From Elusimicrobia bacterium GWF2_62_30 (GTDB lineage: Bacteria > Elusimicrobiota > Elusimicrobia > Elusimicrobiales > UBA9959): a stretch of DNA of 56,665 nucleotides. Positions within the stretch are counted from its first letter, which is position 1. The number at the start of each line of letters is the position of its first letter. The notes below the pieces were generated by a model. That model ran no database searches. It saw only the letters and a list, made by a program, of their open reading frames with translations, and was not told the DNA's origin. The translations under genes and the position numbers were made by a program. Positions 19,513 to 29,166 of this stretch are shown one piece after another. Where the stretch lies: NCBI GenBank assembly GCA_001799995.1, contig MGUK01000006.1:1-56665 (forward strand), in the 5' to 3' direction.

Positions 19513-20493
19513 ATGAAAAAGATCATCGTCGTCATCGTCATCGCGGCCCTGGCCGGCGGCGGCTGGTACGCTTTCAAGAACAAGAAAGCCAACGGCAAGC
19601 CGAAATATATCGCCGCGCAGGCCGAATTGAAAGACCTTTCCGAAGTGGTGGACACCACCGGCGTTATCGCCCCGGAGAACCGCGTGGAGATACAGCCCTC
19701 GGCGTCCGGCCGCATAGAAGAGATCCTGGCGGACGAAGGCGAGACGGTGCAGGCGGGCGAGGTCCTGGCGCTGATGAGTTCCTCGGACCGCGTAGCCATC
19801 CTCGACGCGGCCCGCGCCTCCGGCGACGACCAGTACAAGCAGTGGAAGGAGACCTACAAGCCCATAAAGGTCATCTCCCCGATAAGCGGCACGCTGATCC
19901 TCAAGAACGTGGTGGAGGGCCAGACCGTGGGCGCCTCCACGGTGCTTTTCGCGATGTCGGACAGGCTGATAATCCTGGCCAGCCTCGACGAGTCGGATAT
20001 CGGCCGCGTAAAGGTGGGCCAGCGGGCCACCATAGTGCTGGACGCCTACCCGGACAGGAAAGTGCACGGCACCGTCTTCAAGATCCTCGACGAGGGCACC
20101 ACCAAGAACAACGTGGTCACCTACACGGTGAAGATCCGGCCCGACCGCGTGCCGCCCTTTTTCCGCTCGCAGATGACCGCCAACCTGAAGATCAAGATCT
20201 CCGAGCGCAGGGACATCCTGCTGGTGCCGGGCATGGCCGTCACCACTAACGCGCAGGGTGAAACGGCGGTGATAACGGAACTAAAGGACGGGCAGCCGGT
20301 TTATGCCAAGGTAGTGACCGGGCAGAACGAGGGAGACCAGGTGGAGATCCTCTCCGGGCTCGAGCCCGGGGACAAGCTGATGTACCTGGAAAAAGCCTAT
20401 ACGGCGCAGGTGGACTCCGCCGGCAAGAACCCGCTGATGCCCACCCGGCCGGCCGTGAACAGGCGCCAGCAGCGGGCCATGGGCGGGCATTAA
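19513..20493 (+). CDS. periplasmic adaptor (HlyD/MacA-type membrane fusion protein)
   Basis: 326 aa with one N-terminal transmembrane anchor (residues 3-20). The lipoyl/biotinyl-like halves are GRIEEILADEGETVQAGEVLALM and PISGTLILKNVVEGQTVGASTVLF. They are separated by only a short helical segment, much shorter than the hairpin of MacA or AcrA. A beta-barrel domain (VGQRATIVLDAYP) and a C-terminal membrane-proximal domain (EGDQVEILSGLEPGD) follow. It links the TolC-like channel before it to the MacB-like ABC protein after it. AAGGA lies upstream of the ATG. Confidence 0.9.
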   Translation: MKKIIVVIVIAALAGGGWYAFKNKKANGKPKYIAAQAELKDLSEVVDTTGVIAPENRVEIQPSASGRIEEILADEGETVQAGEVLALMSSSDRVAILDAARASGDDQYKQWKETYKPIKVISPISGTLILKNVVEGQTVGASTVLFAMSDRLIILASLDESDIGRVKVGQRATIVLDAYPDRKVHGTVFKILDEGTTKNNVVTYTVKIRPDRVPPFFRSQMTANLKIKISERRDILLVPGMAVTTNAQGETAVITELKDGQPVYAKVVTGQNEGDQVEILSGLEPGDKLMYLEKAYTAQVDSAGKNPLMPTRPAVNRRQQRAMGGH

Positions 20494-20509
20494 AAAAAGA
20501 CTTTATTTT

Positions 20510-22462
<1,953 letters not shown>

Positions 22463-22537
22463 GCGATAATTTGATATATTATTACACTGCCTGGCGGTTC
22501 TGCGCCCGGCTAGCGGCCGATGTTTCCTGGAGGTCCT

Positions 22538-22939
22538 ATGTTAAGCGTAATAGTTAAATGTCCCCACTGCGGAAAATCCCTGATGAACGCGGGCAAAAAG
22601 CTCGACAACGTGGCCGCTATCGAGGTCAACCTGACCTATGCCGGCAAACACGCCCCCCTTTACCTCAGCTCCACCTATGGCAGCTACAAGGTTGAAACCG
22701 AACTGAATATGCCCCAGGGCAAGGTGGCGGGCTTCCGCTGCCCGCACTGCAAGGCCGACCTCAAGAGCACCCGCAAATGCGACGCCTGCAGCTCCCAGAT
22801 GATAGCTTTCGAACTGAAGGCCGGCGGCAAGGTGCAGATCTGCTCCCGCCGCGGTTGCAAGAAGCACGTGCTGGAATTCCAGGACCCCGACAGCGAACTG
22901 CAGGCCTTCTACAAGTCTTACCTGAAAGCGCTTAAGTAA
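22538..22939 (+). CDS. small zinc-ribbon protein, function unknown
   Basis: 133 aa from ATG 22538, chosen because GGAGG lies 5 nt upstream; ATG 22520 would add six residues. Cysteine pairs suggest zinc-ribbon knuckles: CPHCG near the N-terminus, CPHC then CDAC in the middle, and a final C-x4-C (CSRRGC). The pairs CPHC/CDAC could form one knuckle set. No enzyme motif or membrane segment. It lies 75 bp after macB and just before a membrane-anchored protein. I do not recognise a specific family. Confidence 0.7.
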   Translation: MLSVIVKCPHCGKSLMNAGKKLDNVAAIEVNLTYAGKHAPLYLSSTYGSYKVETELNMPQGKVAGFRCPHCKADLKSTRKCDACSSQMIAFELKAGGKVQICSRRGCKKHVLEFQDPDSELQAFYKSYLKALK

Positions 22940-23002
22940 GGCGGCTTGCCCCGCGCCGCCCGGAGCGTCCGGGCCGCGGGGCGCCTGCCTGTTTCCCGCT
23001 AT

Positions 23003-23743
23003 ATGACGGAAAAAGAACCCCAGCGCGGCTCGCACGCCGTAAAGGCGCTGGCCCTTCTGCCCCTGCTGCTGATGGGCGCGGGCGTGTGGTATTACCTCCG
23101 GCAGCATGCCGTTGTCGAGACGCCCTCCTCCTCCTCCGCTGCCTTTCCGGGCCAGAAGGCTCCCGGGGGAGAACCCGGGCCTGCCGCGAAAAAAACGGTG
23201 GTTCCCCCGGGCCTGGAGCCGGCCCCCCTGCTCGCGCTCGACATCCGCGGTTCCGAGGAGTTCAAAAGCCAGGTGACGCACGCCCTGAAGCTTATCTGGG
23301 CGGCCGACCGCGAGGATTTCCTCGCTATAAAGAACTCGCTCTCCGCCATCCGCAACGAAGACAAGACCGATTTTTACATGGACAACGGCAGGCCGGTGGC
23401 CGCTATCTCCAAGAAGCACGCCTTCAGGTCGCTGACCTGGTGCGCCGGCATCATCGCCCACCAGGCCTGGCACGCTTCCTATGCGATGACCACAAAAAAG
23501 AAGAACAAGCTTCCGCCGCCGCTGCCGGGACAGAAATACGAGCGCCAGTTCGACGCCAACCCGATGAAGGTAAATTACAAAGGCCTCGAGGATATCTTCG
23601 AGATGGAGAGCCGCGCTTCCGCTTTCCAGCTGAAGGTCCTTAAGCTGGTCGGCGCGCCGGCTTCGGAAACGGGGCCGGTCTTCCGCCGCGCCCCCCGCGA
23701 TTTCGACACCGCTCACGACGGGAATTACGCCCTCAAGCCCTAG
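23003..23743 (+). CDS. membrane-anchored protein with HQAWH motif (degenerate metallopeptidase-like)
   Basis: 246 aa from ATG 23003. A TTG 57 bp upstream is in frame, but the added residues are Arg-rich and look non-coding. A signal anchor covers about residues 14-32, followed by a Ser/Pro-rich linker and a globular domain facing the periplasm. Near residue 155 the sequence IIAHQAWHASYAM resembles a gluzincin HExxH helix, with Gln in place of the catalytic Glu. About 50 residues later EMESRASAFQ resembles the downstream glutamate helix of such peptidases. It may bind metal or peptide without cutting. The match is by pattern only. Confidence 0.55.
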   Translation: MTEKEPQRGSHAVKALALLPLLLMGAGVWYYLRQHAVVETPSSSSAAFPGQKAPGGEPGPAAKKTVVPPGLEPAPLLALDIRGSEEFKSQVTHALKLIWAADREDFLAIKNSLSAIRNEDKTDFYMDNGRPVAAISKKHAFRSLTWCAGIIAHQAWHASYAMTTKKKNKLPPPLPGQKYERQFDANPMKVNYKGLEDIFEMESRASAFQLKVLKLVGAPASETGPVFRRAPRDFDTAHDGNYALKP

Positions 23744-23750
23744 GCCCATA

Positions 23751-24725
23751 ATGTCATCCCCACTTCTGCGCCCGCTTTCTATAGGGACGGTACGGCTCAA
23801 GAACAACCTTGCGCTGGCCCCTATGGCCGGGATCACCAACGCCGCGTTCCGCATCCTGGCGGCCTCCGGCGGCGCCGGGCTGGTGGTCACCGAGATGGTG
23901 TCGGCCGACAGCATCAAGTACGGCAACAAAAAATCAGCGAAAATGCTGGAGCTTTTCCCCGGCGAGCACCCAGCGGCCATACAGCTCTTCGGGGCAGACC
24001 CCTCTTCCATGGCGCTGGCCGCGCAGGCCGCCGAGCGCGCGGGGGCGGACATCGTGGACGTGAACGCGGGCTGCCCGGTGAGAAAAGTGCTCCGTTCGGG
24101 AGCGGGCTCGGGCCTGATGAAGACGCCCCAGCTGCTGGCCGATATAATTTCCCGCATGGTTAAGAGCGTTAAGATCCCGGTTACGGTCAAGTTCCGCATC
24201 GGCCTTTCGGCCGGAGAGAACATAGGGCCGCTGCTGGCCCGGGTCTGCGAGGAAGCCGGGGCGGCGGCCATCACCCTGCACGGGCGCCCCGCGTCCCAGT
24301 TCCATACCGGGCCGGTGGACCTGGAGGCCATGGCGCTGACCGCGGCGGCGGTGAAGATCCCCGTTTTCGGCAACGGGGGCGTGAACGGCGCTGAGGAGGC
24401 CCGGGCCATCCTGGCCGCCGGCTGCGCCGGCGTGGCCATCGGGCGCGCGGCCGTGTTCAACCCCGCAGTTTTCTCCGAGATCTCCTCCGCCCTTTCCGGC
24501 GGCTCCCCGGACCCGGCCGCCCCTGCGGCGCGGATAAAGCTGTTTTTGAAGTTCCTGGAGCTGAACGCCGGCATCTACGGCGAAGAGCATGGCCTGGCCC
24601 GCGCCAGGAAGCTGGTGGGCTACTGGCTTAAAGGCCTGCCGGGAGCCGCCGGCGCCCGCGCCGCCTTCATGAAGCTGAAAACCCTTAAAGAAGCCGAAGA
24701 GCTTTTGATACAATATACCGAATAG
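23751..24725 (+). CDS. dus: tRNA-dihydrouridine synthase
   Basis: FMN enzyme that reduces uridine to dihydrouridine in tRNA D-loops. 324 aa, DusB-like. Motifs: LAPMAGITNAAFR at the FMN site, TEMVSAD, IQLFGADP, the catalytic-cysteine loop VNAGCPVRKV, SGAGSGLMKTP, VKFRIGL, ITLHGRPASQFHTG and FGNGGVNGAEEA...GVAIGRAA. It starts 7 bp after the preceding gene and precedes mutS by 28 bp, so it is probably part of one long transcript. Confidence 0.95.
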   Translation: MSSPLLRPLSIGTVRLKNNLALAPMAGITNAAFRILAASGGAGLVVTEMVSADSIKYGNKKSAKMLELFPGEHPAAIQLFGADPSSMALAAQAAERAGADIVDVNAGCPVRKVLRSGAGSGLMKTPQLLADIISRMVKSVKIPVTVKFRIGLSAGENIGPLLARVCEEAGAAAITLHGRPASQFHTGPVDLEAMALTAAAVKIPVFGNGGVNGAEEARAILAAGCAGVAIGRAAVFNPAVFSEISSALSGGSPDPAAPAARIKLFLKFLELNAGIYGEEHGLARARKLVGYWLKGLPGAAGARAAFMKLKTLKEAEELLIQYTE

Positions 24726-24753
24726 CCGGCCGCCCGGCAGTTCCCCTAATTTT

Positions 24754-27411
24754 ATGCCCTCACAAGTAGAAACACCCGAAACACCGCTCATGCAGCAGTA
24801 CCAGGCGCTCAAGCGCTCCTATCCCCACGCTTTGCTTTTCTTCCGCCTGGGCGATTTCTACGAAATGTTCTTCGACGACGCGAAAACGGCCAGCGCCGAG
24901 CTGGGCCTGACGCTTACCGCCCGCCAGACCGTGCCCATGTGCGGCGTGCCGCACCATTCCGCCTCCACTTATATAGCCAGGCTGCTGGCGGCCGGGCACA
25001 AGGTGGCCATCTGCGAGCAGACGGGCCAGCCGGACGCCGACGCCAAGAAGACCAAACTTTTCAAGCGCGAAGTAGTAAGGCTCATCACCCCGGGCACCGT
25101 GGTGGAGGACGAATTGCTGCGGCCGCGCGCCTCCAATTACCTGGTGGCGCTCGACATCGACATAGTGGGCTGGGGCCTGGCCTCCTTCGACGCCTCCACC
25201 GGCGACTTCATCGCCACGCAGAATCTTAACGATCCCGACCTGTACCAGCTCCTGTCCTTCGTTTCCAAAACCGGCCCGGCCGAGATCCTGGCCGACCCCA
25301 GGACCGTGAAGGAAATAAAAAAGCGCGGCCTGGACTTCGGCCCGGCCGTGCTGACCGAATACCTGAAGACCGAGGCCGCGGCGCCCGCCTGGGCGGCGCA
25401 GGCCGTCTGGCAGAACCACAAGCTGGCCATGAAGACGGCGCTGAAGGTCACCTCTTACGTGCGCCAGACCCAGCCGGGCCTTAAAGAAGTTTTTTCCCCG
25501 TCGTATTATGAGCCGTCCAACCGCCTGCAGCTGGACGAATCCGCCATCAAGACGCTGGAACTGGTAACCTCGCCCGACGGCGACGATGCCAAGACCCTGT
25601 GGGGCGTGCTCGACCTTTCCAAGACCTCGATGGGCTCGCGGCTGCTGCGCCGCTGGATCCTGGAGCCGCTCTCCGACATCCGCGAGATCCAGTCGCGCCA
25701 GGCCTTTACCGCTTTCCTCGCCGAGAACCGCGAAGCCCGCGAACAGCTGGGCGAGATCATGGCCCAGGTGCCGGACATCGAGCGTCTGCTGGGCCGCGTG
25801 ATAAATCTCAGCGCGTCACCGCGCGACCTGGCCGCCGTAAGAAAGGCCATGGTCCAGCTGCCGCGCCTGAAGCTGCTCCTCAGCTCCGGGGGCTTCTTCG
25901 AACGCGCCCCCGAACTGGCGTCCCGCCTGGACGGCGTCTCCCACGCCCTGAACGCGCTGCGCGCCGCGCTGGAAAAGGCGCTGGCGGAAACCCCGCCCGC
26001 GAGATTATCCGACGGCGGCGTGATCCGCGAGGGCTACAGCGCCGAACTCGACGAGCTCCGCTCGGTGCGGCGCAACAGCCAGCAGCTGCTGGCCGACATA
26101 GAGCTGCGCGAGCGCGAAAAGACGCAGATCCCCACCCTGAAGGTGGGCTATAACAGCGTCTTCGGCTATTATATCGAGGTTTCCAAGGCCCAGTCGCCCA
26201 AGGTCCCCCACTATTTCGTGCGCAAGCAGACGCTGGTCAACGCCGAGCGCTATATCACCGAGGAGCTGAAGGTCCTGGAGAACAAGATCCTCGGCGCCGA
26301 AGAGCGCATGTCCAAGCTGGAGAACCACCTGTTCGGCGAGCTGCGCGAGAAGGTGCGCGGCAGCCTCGGCGAGATCAAGACCTTCGCCTCCGGCGCGGCC
26401 GAGCTCGACGTGTTCTACGCCCTGGCCGAGGCGGCCGTGCGCTATGAATACGTAAGGCCCGTGATCAATTCCGGCGACGTGCTGCGCGTGGAGGAGGGCC
26501 GCCACCCCGCCGTGGAACGCTTCCTGCCGGCGGGCACCTTCGTGCCCAACGACCTGGCCGTGGGCGGCGAAGAGGCGCGGGTGGTGATCCTCACCGGCCC
26601 GAACATGAGCGGCAAAAGCGTTTACCTGCGGCAGGCGGCCGTGGCCGTGATCATGGCCCAGCTGGGCTCCTTCGTGCCGGCCCGCGCGGCCGAGGTGGGC
26701 ATAGTGGACCGCATCATGACGCGCATTGGCGCCCAGGACCGCATGGCCCGCGGCGAATCCACCTTCATGGTGGAGATGCGCGAGACCTCGGCCATCATGC
26801 GCCTGGCCACGCCCAAAAGCCTGATCCTGCTCGACGAAGTGGGCCGCGGCACTTCCACTTTCGACGGCATTTCCATAGCCTGGGCGGTGGTGGAGCACCT
26901 CTACAAGCCCATGGCGGTGCCGTATAAGCGGGCCCATTCGCTGGACCTGGACAATACGCTCCACCCCGGGCGGCAGGCCGACAGGCCCGAAGGCGGCCCC
27001 AAGGTGCTGTTCGCCACGCATTATTTCGAACTGACCGAACTGCCGGAGAAGTTCGCCGGCATCAAGAACTGCAACATCGCCGTGAAGGAATGGACCAATT
27101 CCGTGGGCAAGACCGAGGTGGTCTTCCTGCATAAGATAGCCTCCGGCCCCGCCGATAAATCCTACGGCATCCACGTGGCCCAGCTGGCCGGCCTGCCCGA
27201 TTCCGCCATCCAGCGCGCCCGGGAGATCCTCAATACCCTTGAAACCAAGGGCGATATACATGTAGACTCGAAAGATGAGGAGCAGACGCCGCTGTTCCCC
27301 ATTTTTTCCAGCCACCCGGTGCTGGACGAAGTGAAGATGTGCGATACGGACAATATGACGCCCATCCAGGCGCTGGCGGCCGTAGCGGACTGGAAGAAGA
27401 GACTGAAGTAA
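24754..27411 (+). CDS. mutS: DNA mismatch repair protein MutS
   Basis: 885-aa MutS1. The mismatch-recognition motif is FYE in RLGDFYEMFFDDA (about residues 35-40). The clamp and core domains include FGYYIEVSKAQ. The ATPase has Walker A GPNMSGKSVYLRQ (about residue 618), DEVGRGTSTFDGISIAWAVV (Walker B) and FATHYFELTEL. Between the last two motifs an extra stretch of about 25-30 residues (near 717-748, Pro/Arg/Asp-rich) interrupts what is usually a short loop. The C-terminal dimerisation region ends in ALAAVADWKKRLK. The next gene begins 17 bp later and mutL follows 1.8 kb on. Confidence 0.97.
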   Translation: MPSQVETPETPLMQQYQALKRSYPHALLFFRLGDFYEMFFDDAKTASAELGLTLTARQTVPMCGVPHHSASTYIARLLAAGHKVAICEQTGQPDADAKKTKLFKREVVRLITPGTVVEDELLRPRASNYLVALDIDIVGWGLASFDASTGDFIATQNLNDPDLYQLLSFVSKTGPAEILADPRTVKEIKKRGLDFGPAVLTEYLKTEAAAPAWAAQAVWQNHKLAMKTALKVTSYVRQTQPGLKEVFSPSYYEPSNRLQLDESAIKTLELVTSPDGDDAKTLWGVLDLSKTSMGSRLLRRWILEPLSDIREIQSRQAFTAFLAENREAREQLGEIMAQVPDIERLLGRVINLSASPRDLAAVRKAMVQLPRLKLLLSSGGFFERAPELASRLDGVSHALNALRAALEKALAETPPARLSDGGVIREGYSAELDELRSVRRNSQQLLADIELREREKTQIPTLKVGYNSVFGYYIEVSKAQSPKVPHYFVRKQTLVNAERYITEELKVLENKILGAEERMSKLENHLFGELREKVRGSLGEIKTFASGAAELDVFYALAEAAVRYEYVRPVINSGDVLRVEEGRHPAVERFLPAGTFVPNDLAVGGEEARVVILTGPNMSGKSVYLRQAAVAVIMAQLGSFVPARAAEVGIVDRIMTRIGAQDRMARGESTFMVEMRETSAIMRLATPKSLILLDEVGRGTSTFDGISIAWAVVEHLYKPMAVPYKRAHSLDLDNTLHPGRQADRPEGGPKVLFATHYFELTELPEKFAGIKNCNIAVKEWTNSVGKTEVVFLHKIASGPADKSYGIHVAQLAGLPDSAIQRAREILNTLETKGDIHVDSKDEEQTPLFPIFSSHPVLDEVKMCDTDNMTPIQALAAVADWKKRLK

Positions 27412-27428
27412 CCACGGAGGTCCTTGTT

Positions 27429-28886
27429 ATGAAGAAAACGTTAAGCGCGCTGTTGTTCGTCCTGCTGTTCTCTGCCCCGCTGACTTCGGCCCTGGCCGGG
27501 GACGGCCTGGCCCCCATAAAAGCTTCCGATGTTACTGGCGCGGCCCCCGCCCCGCGGGCTCCCCGCGCGGCCCCCAGGGCCCCGCTGGCCCCCAAGAACT
27601 GGACCGTGCTCTATTACTCCACCACCAAGGACGCGCTGCGCTACTCCCTGATCTGGCAGCTCCTGGAGATGAAGAAGACCGGCTCCACCGCCAAGGTGAA
27701 CGTGGTGGTGCAGGCCGCTTTCCCCGTTAAGCACGCCGACGGCTCCATCTCCACTACCACCTACCGCCTGGCGCTGGGCGCCCCCGGCAATTCCGACCAG
27801 CTCGACGCCAAAATAGAGGCCATGTTCAAGGCGGGCGGCGCCATAGACGAAAGCGTGGTGGCCGAGCTCAAGGACGATATCATCTGGCAGCAGGAGTCCA
27901 CCGACACCGGCGACTGGCGCGCGGCCGCGGATTTTACGAAATGGGCCAAGACCTATTACCCGGCCAGCCGCTACGTGTTCCTGATCTACGGGCACGGCAA
28001 CGGCATCTTCGACCAGAAGAAAAAGCCCACCGAGAAGGGCACCCTGATGGACGTGGAGACCGGCAATTACGTGACGCTGCCGGAGATGCGCCTGCTGATG
28101 GCCGAGACCGGCCGGGTGGACGCCTTCGTGATGACCTCCTGCATCATGCAGATGGGCGAGGTGGCCTGGCAGATAAAAGATTATACCGACGTGGTGGTGG
28201 GCTCGAGCGAGCTGATGTGGTCGGTGGGCTACGACGTGGGCGGGATGCTGAAAACGCTCAACAAGTCGGCTTCCGTGCCTTCGGAGCAGCTGGGTTCGCT
28301 GATAGCCGGCAGCTACGTGGACATGGCCAAGCAGTTCAAGCTTAAGGGCGCGCACGCCTCTGTGATCCGCACGGCGCAGCTTTCCGCCTTCGGCAAAAAG
28401 CTGGACGCCTGGGTGGACGCGCAGCTGGCGCTCAACGACCGCACGGCCATCGACAAGGCCATCCCGCTGGTGTCCCGCTTCGATATCTTCGGGGTTACGC
28501 TGTCCTCCACGGGGGCGGCGGCCAGCCGCATTTCCATCTCCGGCGACCTGTACGACTTCGTGAGCCTGACGCTGGAGAACACGCCGCAGGACACGCCCGC
28601 GCAGCAGGCGGTGCACAAGACCGGCCGCGAGCTGATGGATTTCATAGCGAAGAACCTCATCTACAAGTACTATTCCACGGGCATGTCCAACTCGGGTTTT
28701 GATTTCACCCGCGCGCACGGCCTGTCGGTGCATGTGCCGCCGGTGCGGATGATAGGCGGCTCCTGGGACGCGTTCTCGCAGTACCTGGAGACGGACTACT
28801 GGACGCTGCCTTTCGCCAAAGAAACGAAGTGGGGCGCCTTCCTCAACTACCTCTACGGCCGCACCCCCGCCCCCGTCCGCAGATAA
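27429..28886 (+). CDS. secreted C11 (clostripain-family) cysteine peptidase
   Basis: 485 aa from ATG 27429, preceded by GGAGG; an upstream in-frame ATG inside mutS is rejected because the peptide from 27429 is a clean signal sequence (to about residue 23, ALAG). An Ala/Pro/Arg-rich linker follows. The caspase-like core has the catalytic His in LIYGHGNG and the catalytic Cys in MTSCIMQMGEVAW. The family cleaves after basic residues and often self-processes; specificity here is inference. It sits between mutS and mutL, ends with a strong terminator, and has no evident link to mismatch repair. Confidence 0.88.
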   Translation: MKKTLSALLFVLLFSAPLTSALAGDGLAPIKASDVTGAAPAPRAPRAAPRAPLAPKNWTVLYYSTTKDALRYSLIWQLLEMKKTGSTAKVNVVVQAAFPVKHADGSISTTTYRLALGAPGNSDQLDAKIEAMFKAGGAIDESVVAELKDDIIWQQESTDTGDWRAAADFTKWAKTYYPASRYVFLIYGHGNGIFDQKKKPTEKGTLMDVETGNYVTLPEMRLLMAETGRVDAFVMTSCIMQMGEVAWQIKDYTDVVVGSSELMWSVGYDVGGMLKTLNKSASVPSEQLGSLIAGSYVDMAKQFKLKGAHASVIRTAQLSAFGKKLDAWVDAQLALNDRTAIDKAIPLVSRFDIFGVTLSSTGAAASRISISGDLYDFVSLTLENTPQDTPAQQAVHKTGRELMDFIAKNLIYKYYSTGMSNSGFDFTRAHGLSVHVPPVRMIGGSWDAFSQYLETDYWTLPFAKETKWGAFLNYLYGRTPAPVRR

Positions 28887-28901
28887 AGGGCCGCTAACAC
28901 C

Positions 28902-28941
28902 AAAAAGAAGCGCCGCCTCCCCAGGCGGCGCTTCTTTTTTT
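28902..28941 (+). terminator. strong intrinsic terminator after the C11 peptidase gene
   Basis: Perfect stem AAGAAGCGCCGCCT/AGGCGGCGCTTCTT with a 4-nt loop and a run of seven T. It lies 15 bp after the stop codon. The A-rich 5' arm means it could also stop transcription on the other strand. Confidence 0.95.
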
Positions 28942-28999
28942 ATCCGCTCGTGCTATTGCTTACAGCTGTGCGGGCGCGGGTTCGGGGTCCTGCCGCCCA

Positions 29000-29094
29000 G
29001 GCCCGATGTGAAAAATTCGCTCCACCCATCCCCTGCTAGGAAGGCGAGATGTTACACTGCCGTTCACCTTACGCGAATTTTTTACATCAGGCCC
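29000..29094. repeat. imperfect palindromic element
   Basis: Left arm 29000-29020 (GGCCCGATGTGAAAAATTCGC) pairs with right arm 29073-29094 with two or three mismatches, around a 52-nt loop. It lies between the terminator at 28.9 kb and mutL. There is no T tract, so it is not a plain terminator. I found no second copy in the window. The rest of this 280-bp spacer shows no gene. Confidence 0.65.
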
Positions 29095-29166
29095 GTGCGT
29101 CACCCCTCCAACTGATATCCTGCTTTCCTATTGTCCCCCTGGAACCGCAAATTGATAGAATGGCGT

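Noticed and set aside
29131-29166. In-frame upstream ATG for mutL
   Set aside because: The added 12 residues have no family similarity; MutL homology begins at MAEIKVLP from 29167.
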